Shown: positions 49,246 to 59,084 of the stretch, piece by piece
Layout: each line of letters starts with the position of its first letter
How positions within the stretch are numbered: position 1 is the stretch's first letter
NCBI RefSeq assembly: GCF_003426025.1
Contig: NZ_QJSH01000006.1
Coordinates: forward strand, 62,001 to 126,000
DNA: 64,000 nucleotides
Direction of reading: 5' to 3'
Source of the DNA: Paraliobacillus quinghaiensis
Lineage (GTDB): Bacteria; Bacillota; Bacilli; Bacillales; Amphibacillaceae
Program-made: the position numbers and the translations under genes
Notes under the pieces: generated by a model
What the model was told of the DNA's origin: nothing
Database searches by the model: none
Seen by the model: the letters and a program-made list of their open reading frames with translations, nothing else

Positions 49246-52200
49246 ATGATGAATACTATACAGGATTTACACTTTGGAAATGCTTTTTTGCACGCTGAAT
49301 CGAAACCGGTTTCTCTAGAGACGGTAACTCTGAATGAGGATACTTATTTTAAGATTGAAAACTACAGTCAAATGAATCCATTCTTTATGACAGTAGTAAG
49401 TGATGCTGACCAATGGATGTTTATATCAAGTACTGGCGGACTGACTTGCGGTCGTAAAAATGCAGAGTCAGCATTATTTCCATATTATACAGATGATAAA
49501 ATCCATGACAGTATTGAGACAACCGGACCACATACAATACTAATCGTGAATAAAGATGAAAAGAATTATCTGTGGAAACCTTTCTCGCTTCATAATAGCA
49601 ATGTATATAAGGTTACAAGGAACCTATATAAAAACACCACAGGTAATAAGATTATGTTTGAAGAGATCAACCATGACCTGGAGGTTAGTTATTCCTATAC
49701 ATGGAAGAGCAGTGATTTATTTGGATTTGTTAAAGAATCTAATATGGTTAATCTAGCGGAAAGTGACGTAGAGATTAGAGTCCTAGACGGTATTCGAAAT
49801 ATTCTGCCTTACGGAGCTAATACGCTTTTGCAAGATACAAAAAGCACACTTGTTGATGGCTATAAACGTTGTGAATTAGTGGAAAATGCAGGGCTCGGTA
49901 TCTACACGCTTAGCTCAATTTTAACAGATAAAGCTGAGCCAAGTGAATCATTGAAAGCAACGACGGTTTGGTCAAAGGGACTTGAGAATCCTAGCTACCT
50001 TTTATCAGAACAACAAATTAAAGCGTTCTCAAAAAACGAAGAGGTACAAACGGAAGTTGATGTTAAGGGTAGAAGAGGTTCCTACTATGTTGCAGATTCT
50101 ATCCTCCTTAAAGGTCATGAATCAAAAAACTGGTATATAGTAGCTGAACTTAATCAAAACGCTTCAAAAGTTGAGAAACTTATTAAAGAAATTATGGAAA
50201 ATCAATCAATTCTTCAATCGATAGAAGCTGATGTTGCAAAGGGTCAGTACAATCTCAGAAAACTTGTATATAATGCAGATGGATTCCAATCTACTGCTAA
50301 TGAAAAGGCGAGTTACAGACATTTTTCAAATACCCTCTACAATATTATGCGAGGTGGCATATATGCAGATGGCTATGAGATTGATAGAGAAGATTTCAAA
50401 GCATTTGTAGGTAATTGGAATAAAGAAGTATATAACAAACAACTAGATTTTATCAACAAATTACCTGAAACAATTAACTATAATGAACTGCTTAATTTGG
50501 CAGCAGAGCTTAATTGCAAGGATTTTGAACGGTTAGTATTTGAGTACTTACCGCTTACATTCAGTAGACGACATGGAGATCCGAGTCGTCCATGGAATAA
50601 ATTTAATATAGAAATTACCAAAGAAGATGGTGGCAAGGAGCTTAAGTTTGAAGGGAATTGGCGTGATATCTTTCAAAATTGGGAAGCACTGTCTATTTCC
50701 TACCCTGCATACACGGAGAGTATCATTGCTAAATTCGTAAATGCATCAACAGCAGATGGTTATAACCCTTATCGAATCACGAAAGACGGAATTGACTGGG
50801 AGACGCTTGACCCTGAAGATCCGTGGTCAAATATTGGATACTGGGGAGATCATCAAATTATTTATCTTTTAAAGCTAATGGAATTATCAAAGTCTTATAA
50901 CCCTGAAAAGTTACAGGACCTTCTTCATAAAGACATTTTTGTATATGCAAATGTACCTTATAGGATTAAGGGATTTGATGCGTTAGTCGAAGATCCAAGA
51001 AACAGTATTGTTTATGATGATGAGAATGAACAACGTATCGAAAACAAAACTGCAAGTATTGGCTCAGATGGTAAGTTAGTTTACTTCGAGGACGAAATCT
51101 ATAAAGTTAACTTAATGGAAAAACTTTTGGTTACGGTTCTTGCTAAGTTCTCTAACTATGTACCTGAGGGTGGTATTTGGATGAATACGCAACGTCCAGA
51201 GTGGAACGACGCTAACAACGCTCTTGTTGGGAATGGATTGTCAATGGTTACCCTGTATTACATGCATCGTTTCCAAGTCTATATGAGTCAATTAGTTAAT
51301 GAAATTAAAGAAGATTCAATTGAAGTTTCAGTTGAAGTACTTCAGATGTTTCAGGATACAGCGAAGGTATTGAAGGATAGTGAACAATACCTGGGCAGTG
51401 AAATGTCCGATGACACTCGTTTTGATATTGTAAAAACATTAGGTAAGATTGGAGAAACCTATAGAAATTCCATCTATGATAATGGTTTTGCAGGAGATAA
51501 AGCGGCACTTTCTATGGAATCCCTGCAAGAATTTATTGAGGTTTCAATGCGTCATTTAAAAGATTCAATTAAAAAGAACAAACGTGACGATGGTCTTTAT
51601 CACTCTTACAATCTTATTCGATTTGATAAGGAAAACTGTAGCATATCATATCTTTATGAAATGTTAGAAGGGCAAGTTTCTGTTTTGAGTTCAAAAGCTT
51701 TAGATGCAAAAGAAACCATTAATGTCTTAGATGCGCTTAAAAATAGTTCTATGTATCGTGAAGATCAAAACAGCTATATGCTCTATCCGAATCGTGAGTT
51801 GCCAAAGTTCTTAGAGAAAAATGTGATTCCTGATGAACAAGTTATGTCATCATCTATTTTACAAGCAGAACTGAATAAAAATCTCACACGATTTATCGAA
51901 AAAGATGTTAATGGTAAGTACCATTTTAACGGTCGATTTAGAAACGGTGAAGAGATTAGAGAAGCACTTGAGGCTACAAAAGAGTATAAGGATAAGGATA
52001 TTAAAGTCGTTGAAGAAATTTTCACAGAACTTTTTAACCATCATGCCTTTACAGGACGCTCTGGTACCTTTTACAAATACGAAGGTTTAGGAAGTATCTA
52101 TTGGCATATGGTATCAAAGCTAGTCTTGGCAACACAAGAAAACTTTGAAGATGTCTATTGTCAAAAAGGTATGAATGAAGAAGCTGAAGCGCTTATGAAT

Positions 52201-52710
52201 GATTATGAAGCTCTTAAGGATGGTATAGGATTAGAAAAATCACCAGAAGAATATGGTGCATTCCCAACTGAGGCTTATTCTCACACTCCTGGATTTGCAG
52301 GCGTACAGCAACCAGGTATGACCGGGCAGGTTAAAGAAGACTTTATCTCTCGACTAACTGAATTAGGAGTGAAGGTAGAGGAGGGACTTGTTCATTTTAA
52401 ACCAGTTTTATTATCCAAGTCTGAGTTTTTAAAAGAGACGAAACTCTGGTCCCTACCTAGGAATAGTAATGCTGCGGATACAGAAACAATCCAGTTAGAT
52501 GAGAATTCCTTAGGATTTACATTTTGTGCAGTTCCTGTAATCTACTATCTAGACGACAAAAAGAAGATCATCGTTTGTTATAAAGATGGTACAGAAAGTA
52601 TTTTTGAAGATGAGGATACTTTAGATCTTGTAACAAGTCAGACTATTTTCAGTCGTGAAGGTAAGATTGATCGAATTAAAGTGTATATTGATGGTAGTAA
52701 ATTAAAATAA
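49246..52710 (+). CDS. Large uncharacterised protein, possibly an (alpha/alpha)6 carbohydrate-active enzyme
   Basis: I do not recognise the family with certainty. The 1154 residues have no signal peptide or membrane segment. The first 290 or so look beta-rich (NPFFMTVVSDADQWMFISST region). The middle part has RHGDPSRPWNKF, DPEDPWSNIGYWGDHQIIYLL and MNTQRPEWNDANNALVGNG, aromatic- and acid-rich motifs like those in (alpha/alpha)6-barrel glycosidases and phosphorylases. The Asp/Glu in EWNDANNAL or WGDHQ could be catalytic. Context (mutarotase-like protein upstream, pectate-lyase-like protein downstream) supports a role on an oligosaccharide. A clear terminator follows. Confidence 0.5.
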   Translation: MMNTIQDLHFGNAFLHAESKPVSLETVTLNEDTYFKIENYSQMNPFFMTVVSDADQWMFISSTGGLTCGRKNAESALFPYYTDDKIHDSIETTGPHTILIVNKDEKNYLWKPFSLHNSNVYKVTRNLYKNTTGNKIMFEEINHDLEVSYSYTWKSSDLFGFVKESNMVNLAESDVEIRVLDGIRNILPYGANTLLQDTKSTLVDGYKRCELVENAGLGIYTLSSILTDKAEPSESLKATTVWSKGLENPSYLLSEQQIKAFSKNEEVQTEVDVKGRRGSYYVADSILLKGHESKNWYIVAELNQNASKVEKLIKEIMENQSILQSIEADVAKGQYNLRKLVYNADGFQSTANEKASYRHFSNTLYNIMRGGIYADGYEIDREDFKAFVGNWNKEVYNKQLDFINKLPETINYNELLNLAAELNCKDFERLVFEYLPLTFSRRHGDPSRPWNKFNIEITKEDGGKELKFEGNWRDIFQNWEALSISYPAYTESIIAKFVNASTADGYNPYRITKDGIDWETLDPEDPWSNIGYWGDHQIIYLLKLMELSKSYNPEKLQDLLHKDIFVYANVPYRIKGFDALVEDPRNSIVYDDENEQRIENKTASIGSDGKLVYFEDEIYKVNLMEKLLVTVLAKFSNYVPEGGIWMNTQRPEWNDANNALVGNGLSMVTLYYMHRFQVYMSQLVNEIKEDSIEVSVEVLQMFQDTAKVLKDSEQYLGSEMSDDTRFDIVKTLGKIGETYRNSIYDNGFAGDKAALSMESLQEFIEVSMRHLKDSIKKNKRDDGLYHSYNLIRFDKENCSISYLYEMLEGQVSVLSSKALDAKETINVLDALKNSSMYREDQNSYMLYPNRELPKFLEKNVIPDEQVMSSSILQAELNKNLTRFIEKDVNGKYHFNGRFRNGEEIREALEATKEYKDKDIKVVEEIFTELFNHHAFTGRSGTFYKYEGLGSIYWHMVSKLVLATQENFEDVYCQKGMNEEAEALMNDYEALKDGIGLEKSPEEYGAFPTEAYSHTPGFAGVQQPGMTGQVKEDFISRLTELGVKVEEGLVHFKPVLLSKSEFLKETKLWSLPRNSNAADTETIQLDENSLGFTFCAVPVIYYLDDKKKIIVCYKDGTESIFEDEDTLDLVTSQTIFSREGKIDRIKVYIDGSKLK

Positions 52711-52716
52711 TCTTAG

Positions 52717-52750
52717 AGTTCTGAGTAGATCTTTTGCTCAGAACTTTTTC
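52717..52750 (+). terminator. Terminator after the 1154-residue protein gene
   Basis: AGTTCTGAG pairs with CTCAGAACT, followed by a T run. Confidence 0.88.
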
Positions 52751-52894
52751 TTTTTAATTAGGAAATTGCTCCAAGAATGAATTTCGTTGACAGCTTTAAC
52801 AAACGATTTCCAATCATTTGGAAATTGAAGTGTATTTATTATTTACCAAAAGGGAACGCTCTTACTATACGAAAATGTAGGAGGTGTGTTCAAA

Positions 52895-53998
52895 ATGGGC
52901 ATTGCCATTATGGGAGCCGGTCTCTCCGGTTTAGCATGTGCCATTACGCTTGAGAAAAATGGTATAACTCCAACGATATTTGAAAAAAGAAGTAAAGTAG
53001 GGGACCGGTTTGTTAACGGTGAGGTCCTACTGTCTATTTTTACAAGACCAGTTCATGACTGTATCGCATCATTATCAGAGGAATACGGAATTTATCTTAA
53101 ACCTACTTCAAATATTCAAACAATGGAACTTTACTCTAAAAATGAAAAAGCAACTATAAGAGGTCAATTAGGTTTCGCAAATATTCGTGGCAGAGAACAG
53201 GATTCATTTGAAGCACAGCTAGAACAACAAATAAAATCAGCCATTAAATTTAATTCAGAAGAAACCTATGAGAAATTGCTTAGTAAATATTCACATGTGA
53301 TCATGGCAACTGGAGATGGAGGTTACGCAAAGAAGACAAGAAACTTCAGAGAAGATTTAACCGTTTCTATAAAAGGTGCGACAGTTGAAGGGACTTTTGA
53401 CCGGTATAGTGTAATGGCTTGGATTGATTATGACCTTGCTCCTTACGGTTACTGCTTTCTTATTCCATTTTCAGAGAAGGAAGCAAATATGTCTATAGCC
53501 ATACCAGATCTACCTGAAAATACGGATGTAAACATCAATAAACTATGGGGTCTTTTCCACGAAAAAGTACGTTCTCAGTTAAAACAGGAATTTCCAATAA
53601 CCGATCAATTCCAAATTACCCGTTATCCAGTAGGAATTTGCAACTCAGGGAGAATAGGCAATACTTTTTATGTTGGGAACTGCTTCGGAACCATGATGCC
53701 TTTTATGGGTTTTGGCCAGTATACCTCAATATTAAGTGGAATTTATGCAGCCTATGATTTATGTGGTTTTGGAAAATATGAAGAGTTAATGAAACCACTT
53801 CGTCAAAGTTATGAAGATTCCCTTGTTTTAAGAAGGTCAATGGAGCAATTATCCAATCAAGGGTTGGATCGAATTATTCACTCTCTACAAGGTTACTGGG
53901 GGGGGAAGTTGTTTCAAACGAAAATGATTAACCCACTTAAAGTCGCAAGCTATTTACTTCGACCCTACTTAAAATTAAAAAATGGAGGAATAACATAA
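52895..53998 (+). CDS. FAD-dependent oxidoreductase, geranylgeranyl-reductase-like
   Basis: A 367-residue flavoprotein. The N-terminal dinucleotide fold is IAIMGAGLSGLACAITLEKNG with the FEKRS acid end about 30 residues later. A central VIMATGDGGYAK, and a C-terminal FAD motif-like YVGNCFGTMMPFMGFGQY, resemble the PHBH/geranylgeranyl reductase superfamily. Such enzymes reduce isoprenoid double bonds or hydroxylate aromatics; which is unknown here. I chose ATG 52895 because AGGAGG (52879-52884) is 10 bases upstream. Its stop overlaps the ATG of the DUF3231 gene (TAATG). Confidence 0.8.
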   Translation: MGIAIMGAGLSGLACAITLEKNGITPTIFEKRSKVGDRFVNGEVLLSIFTRPVHDCIASLSEEYGIYLKPTSNIQTMELYSKNEKATIRGQLGFANIRGREQDSFEAQLEQQIKSAIKFNSEETYEKLLSKYSHVIMATGDGGYAKKTRNFREDLTVSIKGATVEGTFDRYSVMAWIDYDLAPYGYCFLIPFSEKEANMSIAIPDLPENTDVNINKLWGLFHEKVRSQLKQEFPITDQFQITRYPVGICNSGRIGNTFYVGNCFGTMMPFMGFGQYTSILSGIYAAYDLCGFGKYEELMKPLRQSYEDSLVLRRSMEQLSNQGLDRIIHSLQGYWGGKLFQTKMINPLKVASYLLRPYLKLKNGGIT

Positions 53999-54993
53999 TG
54001 AGAAGTCCAAAGACGATGTCCCTTACATCCTCTGAACTAGGCTATCTGTGGACAGGTTACTCTATTAATGAGATGTCAACGTGGTATTTAACCCTATTTC
54101 GTGAGCAATCACAGGATGAAAAAATTAAGGATTTATATACATATGCGTTAAAGGATGCAATTGAAATTGTTAAGGAACGGAAAAAATTACTTAGTTACGA
54201 CGGGTATCCAATCCCAATTGGCTTTTCTAAAACAGATATTAATGAAAGCTCGCCAACTCTGTTTTCAGATCGATTTTTATTGTTCTATTTACATAATGGT
54301 ACCCGTCTTGGTCTTGAATTCCACTCTAGATCTTTAGCTTCAGCTACAAGAGTAGATGTTCGCAAATATCATAGCAATTGTTTAATTTCTGCAATTCAAT
54401 TAAATGATAAAGTGACGAATATTCTTCTTAACAAAGGATTATATTGGAGAACACCGACGTTACCCGCACCGACATCTCCTGAATATATTCAAAAATCCGA
54501 TTATTTAAATGGATGGCATGGAGATAATCGTCCAATGAATAGTATGGAGCTTGCAAACCTTTATTTAATTATAGATCTACTCATGATCATAGAAACAATG
54601 TGTCTAGGTTTTGCTCAAACTTCAGAATCTGACGAAATAGCTGAATTATTTCTTAAAGGGGTAAAAGTAGCAAAAAAACAATATCATGCATTGAGTGGGT
54701 TATTAGAGAAGGACGAATTACCAATTCCCCCTAGTTTATCATCGGAAATAACAGACTCAAAGAAAAGAGTATTATCCGACCGCATCATGGTAACGCACTT
54801 AGCTGGTTTATTTGGTTCTTTGTTGTCCCAATATGGTTTTTCGCTCGGTACTGTAATGAAACATGATTTAGTTACAACGTTTTCAACACAAGTTGCTAAA
54901 ACCGGTACCTTTTTGGAGTATATTACCCGATTGCTAATAGAAAAAGAATGGTTGGAAAAGGTGCCAGGAGCAATATCCCATAAGAACTTATAA
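53998..54993 (+). CDS. DUF3231 family protein (paralogue B)
   Basis: A 331-residue DUF3231 protein of unknown function with the same two-repeat build as paralogue A: YPIPIGFSKTDI with TLFSDRFLLFYL in the first half, and ELPIPPSLSSEI with RVLSDRIMVTHL in the second. It is predicted mostly helical with no signal peptide. It is translationally coupled to the FAD oxidoreductase, which suggests that both act together. Confidence 0.85.
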   Translation: MRSPKTMSLTSSELGYLWTGYSINEMSTWYLTLFREQSQDEKIKDLYTYALKDAIEIVKERKKLLSYDGYPIPIGFSKTDINESSPTLFSDRFLLFYLHNGTRLGLEFHSRSLASATRVDVRKYHSNCLISAIQLNDKVTNILLNKGLYWRTPTLPAPTSPEYIQKSDYLNGWHGDNRPMNSMELANLYLIIDLLMIIETMCLGFAQTSESDEIAELFLKGVKVAKKQYHALSGLLEKDELPIPPSLSSEITDSKKRVLSDRIMVTHLAGLFGSLLSQYGFSLGTVMKHDLVTTFSTQVAKTGTFLEYITRLLIEKEWLEKVPGAISHKNL

Positions 54994-55036
54994 GTTGAAG
55001 AAGTCTAGAGGAATTCAGTAAGTCAAAAAAATATTG

Positions 55037-55066
55037 GAAAGGCGTCTCATTGATGAGGCGCCTTTC
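55037..55066. terminator. Hairpin between converging genes, terminator for the minus strand
   Basis: GAAAGGCGTCTCAT and ATGAGGCGCCTTTC form a 14-bp stem with one G-U pair and a two-base gap. On the minus strand the stem is followed within a few bases by seven T, so it should end the 58989-55086 transcript. Confidence 0.75.
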
Positions 55067-55085
55067 AAGTGCTTTAAAAAAGAAT

Positions 55086-58001
55086 TTAATCCAAAACCAT
55101 ATAAAGAGAAGATCGAGCGGTTATATAAAGGGTACTATTATCTTTACCGGCAAGCAATACGCATGCGGGTCTCTCAGGAATTTCCATGTTATCAATAAGT
55201 TCACCCTTGGTATTAAATACATAAACATCTCCATCTGGAACAATAACATCTCCATTTGGCTTATTAACAGCGGTGTATTCTCCCTTTTCCACAAAGATTT
55301 GTGGTTCTTCCAAATACCCTTTTGTTGTTACTTCAAAACGGACTGTCCGTTTATAGTATTCGTCCACTGCATAAAACGGCTGACCTGGAAATGCCTCAAG
55401 TAAACAACATGCTCGCATTAGGTCGGACGTAACGGGTATGATTGTCACCCCATCTTTTGCCATAAAACACTCTTTTGGCTCTTCTACAGATACAGACAAG
55501 AAATCACCACTATCTCTCCAACGATTTGCAGGGTATAATGCCTTCGATACACGCTGAACCGATTTCATAGGAACTTTATCTAATATCTGCATACTTTCTT
55601 CTGGTCTGTTAGGATCAATTGAATAAACCTTTATCGTTGAACCAGTATTGTACCAGAAACTGTATGATGAACCTTTCGCATCTTCTTCCTTCGGATATAC
55701 TTCCGGTTTCCCTTCAATAGTAGCCCCTTTTGATGGGGAATATTCTGCTACAACTAGAAGTCGGTCATCTTCATCACATGCAATTGATCGTGGACGGTGA
55801 TGAATATCGGTAATCAACGTTAAACGCTTATGTTCGTCTGACCATTTATAAATTCGTTTCATACGCGAGTCAACAAAGAATACATTTCCTTTACTGTCTT
55901 TGCACATGGAATCGATAAATTCAAATCCACCTGCTAGTTTATGAACCTTCTCCACTTTTGAGATTGTTTTTGATCTTCTGTTATCTGCTCCTAAAAGTTT
56001 CAACCTACTAATTTGCCATGGTCTGACTTCTGTATCAGTAGTGACATCGTACAATAAATTATCAATTGTATATTTGACTTGGGTAAAATTATGAGTATTT
56101 AATAACTCTATATTGTTACAATCCCACGTTTTTATTGCATGTGGATAAGGCGTATCCAACCATATTGTCCTGAAGAAATATAAATTTGCAAAGAGGATAT
56201 TGCTACAATCAATTAATTCAAGTGGTAAACAATCTGTACTTTCTGCAGCCTCTTCTTCAAATTGTAAGGCAAGAACATGCCAATTCGAAACATTTTTAAA
56301 TTTTACTTCATTGCGGACATGATGCTCAACCGACATTGCATAAATAATCCCAGGTGTATCTGTATTAGAAACATACATCCCTGCCGAGGCATACGGACTA
56401 GCTGTCCAAATGTCTTTAAAGACGCCACCGCCGCCATCAGTCACCCAAAGGCTCCAATATTGCGAGTCCCATCTGCGATCGATGTTATAGTCTGCCGTGC
56501 GATCTGCATTATATAATGGTACTTCACTACCATCTTTACTCATCGCCCCATGTCCGCCGAGGAATTTCACATCATTCATATAGGAGTCTTTTCCAGCCAT
56601 CCATTTACAGCCAACAGCTCTTGTGTTTCTGCCTCCAGTATCTAACCCAATTCCATACAGGATATTCGTACCATCTCTTGGTGCTTCAACAAGAGGTTTC
56701 GGTGGACCAAAACCACTGAAAGTCTCTGTGTTATCATGAAGGACTAGTTGTGTTGAGATTGGGTTTAATCCGATCAGAACCGAATCTTCCTTTAACCTGA
56801 TAGTGTCTGATACCCGATACATTCCTTGTGGTAGATAAATAGTTTTATAAATGTCGATCGCCTGTTGAATCACCTTGGTATCATCGGTTATCCCGTCACC
56901 AACAGCACCAAGACTTTTTAGATTTATCCATTTGGACATTGCAGGTAAGGTAGGAATATTCGTTTTTATACATGGTGGATATGAGTTTAAAGGTAATAGC
57001 TCCTGAATTGTTTGTATCATCGCTGGAGAATCAATATCCTCCATATAGACTCCGTGTGTAAGTTGACTTACTTTATACATTTCCGATGGGGCATTAATTT
57101 GTTTCCCGCTTTGACGAAAACTAGCAAGCATAGGAACTTCTCTACAATAGGTGTTCTGAATGTTGATTTGTGTAAAACTATTTTGTTCATTACTAATAAT
57201 GATTGCAGGACCAGTAACTTTTTCAAAATGACTATCTTCTATAAATAATTTTTCAAAATAACCATCAACCGTTTCAATCACTGTTGGTACATCTCTAATT
57301 ACCATACGTGTAATGGTCAATCCAGCCTCTTTTGTTTGGATAGCAGCTTTCTTTTGCCCTTCAAAATATGTATCTACCATCATGAATGGCCAACCTGGTG
57401 ACGTTTTATTTGTGTAAATACCGTAATTTCCACCAAAGAAGCGTACATCTTCTATTTCATTTCCCACATCAAAGATGCCTGCTTTGCCGTTTCCAATATG
57501 AATATCGACATGAGCAATAAAGGAATGTTGAGCAAAATGAGTTCTAAGTGCTACTGCTGCTGGATTACCATCTTCAATTCGGATATCAACATTAGACAAT
57601 GCACTATAAAAAGTACCAGGATTCGCATCCTTAACCGGCTCTCCTGGTTTTGGGATAGAATCGGTGAACCAAAACATATAGTTGGCGCGTCCTTTATCCG
57701 TTATATTTTCATCCTGAAATCCTGGGGTATTTTCTCTAAGAATAATTAACGGACGTTTCTTCCCGTAACCTATCAAGCGAACTGCTTTTGGAATATAAAT
57801 GGTTTTGCTTATTCGGTACTCGCCTTCTGGTATAAAGACAATCCCATAATTCATCGTTTCTTTCACTTTATTTATCGCAGATTGAATAGCAAACGTGTCA
57901 TCAGCAATACCGTCTCCTTTTACATCAAAAAATTCTTTTGTAAGATAAATAGCTTGCGTATCTTCTACTCGGTCAGAAAAAAATGATTGGCTTATATTCA
58001 C
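55086..58001 (-). CDS. Intracellular pectate-lyase-fold (GH55-like) protein with C-terminal propeller-like domain
   Basis: A 971-residue protein. Two Pectate_lyase_3-type beta-helix modules begin at about residue 26 (FFDVKGDGIADDTFAIQSAI) and about 365 (LKSLGAVGDGITDDTKVIQQ). This double arrangement is typical of GH55-like glucanases and phage tailspikes. From about 690 onward a region with NHL/SMP-30-like repeats (MCKDSKGNVFFVDSRMKRIY, ACDEDDRLLVVAEY) follows. There is no signal peptide, so it probably works in the cytoplasm. GTG 58001 has AAGGAGG 6 bases upstream. It is the second gene of the operon controlled by the palindromic operator. The substrate is unknown. Confidence 0.75.
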   Translation of the reverse strand: MNISQSFFSDRVEDTQAIYLTKEFFDVKGDGIADDTFAIQSAINKVKETMNYGIVFIPEGEYRISKTIYIPKAVRLIGYGKKRPLIILRENTPGFQDENITDKGRANYMFWFTDSIPKPGEPVKDANPGTFYSALSNVDIRIEDGNPAAVALRTHFAQHSFIAHVDIHIGNGKAGIFDVGNEIEDVRFFGGNYGIYTNKTSPGWPFMMVDTYFEGQKKAAIQTKEAGLTITRMVIRDVPTVIETVDGYFEKLFIEDSHFEKVTGPAIIISNEQNSFTQINIQNTYCREVPMLASFRQSGKQINAPSEMYKVSQLTHGVYMEDIDSPAMIQTIQELLPLNSYPPCIKTNIPTLPAMSKWINLKSLGAVGDGITDDTKVIQQAIDIYKTIYLPQGMYRVSDTIRLKEDSVLIGLNPISTQLVLHDNTETFSGFGPPKPLVEAPRDGTNILYGIGLDTGGRNTRAVGCKWMAGKDSYMNDVKFLGGHGAMSKDGSEVPLYNADRTADYNIDRRWDSQYWSLWVTDGGGGVFKDIWTASPYASAGMYVSNTDTPGIIYAMSVEHHVRNEVKFKNVSNWHVLALQFEEEAAESTDCLPLELIDCSNILFANLYFFRTIWLDTPYPHAIKTWDCNNIELLNTHNFTQVKYTIDNLLYDVTTDTEVRPWQISRLKLLGADNRRSKTISKVEKVHKLAGGFEFIDSMCKDSKGNVFFVDSRMKRIYKWSDEHKRLTLITDIHHRPRSIACDEDDRLLVVAEYSPSKGATIEGKPEVYPKEEDAKGSSYSFWYNTGSTIKVYSIDPNRPEESMQILDKVPMKSVQRVSKALYPANRWRDSGDFLSVSVEEPKECFMAKDGVTIIPVTSDLMRACCLLEAFPGQPFYAVDEYYKRTVRFEVTTKGYLEEPQIFVEKGEYTAVNKPNGDVIVPDGDVYVFNTKGELIDNMEIPERPACVLLAGKDNSTLYITARSSLYMVLD

Positions 58002-58053
58002 ACTTAGTTCCTCCTTTTGCTTTCATTCGAATAGGAACCTCCCGGAAAAATAT

Positions 58054-58989
58054 TTACCAAGGAAGGTTGTTATCTTTTAAGTGCTTCTCCCAAATCGCTT
58101 TTAATTGCTCTACTTCTTTTGCATCCATGCTTCCTTCACTTGCTGAGAAATTTTCTTGTAATTGTCGCGTACTTTTAGCACCAGGAATAACCGTGGACAC
58201 TTGTGGATGCGCTAAGATAAATTGCAAGGCACTTTTTACAAGGCTTTGATTAGAATCTACGATATTTTTAATTTCTTCTAACATCATTGTTCTTCTCTTA
58301 ATAATGTCAGGACTCCAACGACTCCTAATATCAGTAAAAGTACTTTCGGAATTATATTTACCTGATAACCAACCCGAATCTAATGGGACTTTAACAACAA
58401 GCGCTATATTTTTTTCATGAGCTGCTTGAAATGCCATAGCTGTCTCTTGATGAAAAATATTAAACATGACTTCGATTACTTGGCTATTCGTTGTTTCAAT
58501 CACCTCAAACATCTCTTTACTTGAGTCAACAGATGCACCATAAGCAGCAATTTTTCCTTTTCTTTTAAGCTTTTCAAACACTTCGAAATGTTGACTATTT
58601 CCATTCAAGTTTTCAAACGGTGGGTTATGCAAAAGTACGGAATCAAGATAGTCAGTCTGTAATCGTTTCAAACTTCTATCAACTGACTTTTCGATTTCAT
58701 TTGGATCAAAGTTAAGCTTATCGTTATCATGATGACCAAACTTTGACGATATGATCACCTTATCTCTTTTCCCTTTTAGTGCCTTACCAAGGATCTCCTC
58801 ACTTTTTCCTAAACCATAATTTGGAGCTGTATCGAAGAAGTTACACCCTAGTTCCAATGCTTTGTGGACAATTGCAATTGCATCATTTTCAGTCATTGAT
58901 TCAGAATCTCTCACATTCCCTAACTGCCATGCGCCTAGTCCTATTTCAGATACAAATTTACCAGTACTTCCGAATTGTCGTTGTTTCAT
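58054..58989 (-). CDS. Aldo/keto reductase
   Basis: A 311-residue reductase beginning QRQFGSTGKFVSEIGLGAWQLG, with catalytic Asp/Tyr in FFDTAPNYGLGKSEEIL, Lys in VIISSKFG and His in VLLHNPPF. The cofactor end has STVIPGAKSTRQLQEN. It is a different subfamily from the reductase at 45649. It is the first gene after the palindromic operator, and the pectate-lyase-like gene follows 52 bases later. The substrate is unknown. Confidence 0.9.
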   Translation of the reverse strand: MKQRQFGSTGKFVSEIGLGAWQLGNVRDSESMTENDAIAIVHKALELGCNFFDTAPNYGLGKSEEILGKALKGKRDKVIISSKFGHHDNDKLNFDPNEIEKSVDRSLKRLQTDYLDSVLLHNPPFENLNGNSQHFEVFEKLKRKGKIAAYGASVDSSKEMFEVIETTNSQVIEVMFNIFHQETAMAFQAAHEKNIALVVKVPLDSGWLSGKYNSESTFTDIRSRWSPDIIKRRTMMLEEIKNIVDSNQSLVKSALQFILAHPQVSTVIPGAKSTRQLQENFSASEGSMDAKEVEQLKAIWEKHLKDNNLPW

Positions 58990-59022
58990 TTTTTTCTTCC
59001 TCCTTTTAACCGTCTGTTGACC

Positions 59023-59050
59023 ATTGTATTGAAACCGGTTTCAATACAAT
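59023..59050. promoter_or_regulatory. 28-bp perfect palindromic operator (LacI-family or cre)
   Basis: The 28 bases are a perfect palindrome centred between 59036 and 59037; the core is TGAAACCGGTTTCA, extended by ATTGTAT and its complement. LacI-family operators look like this, and the core also fits the CcpA cre consensus. It starts at the expected transcription start of the minus-strand operon, where a bound repressor would block RNA polymerase. Confidence 0.85.
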
Positions 59051-59056
59051 AAATTA

Positions 59057-59084
59057 ATTATAACATTTTTTTAAAATTTGTTAA
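59057..59084 (-). promoter_or_regulatory. Predicted promoter of the reductase/pectate-lyase-fold operon
   Basis: On the minus strand TTAACA (59084-59079), a 16-nt spacer and TATAAT (59062-59057). Transcription would begin around 59050, the edge of the palindrome. Confidence 0.65.

Noticed and set aside
55050-55403. Plus-strand frame of 117 residues opposite the pectate-lyase-fold gene
   Set aside because: Opposite strand of a long conserved frame; no family features and it starts inside a terminator hairpin.
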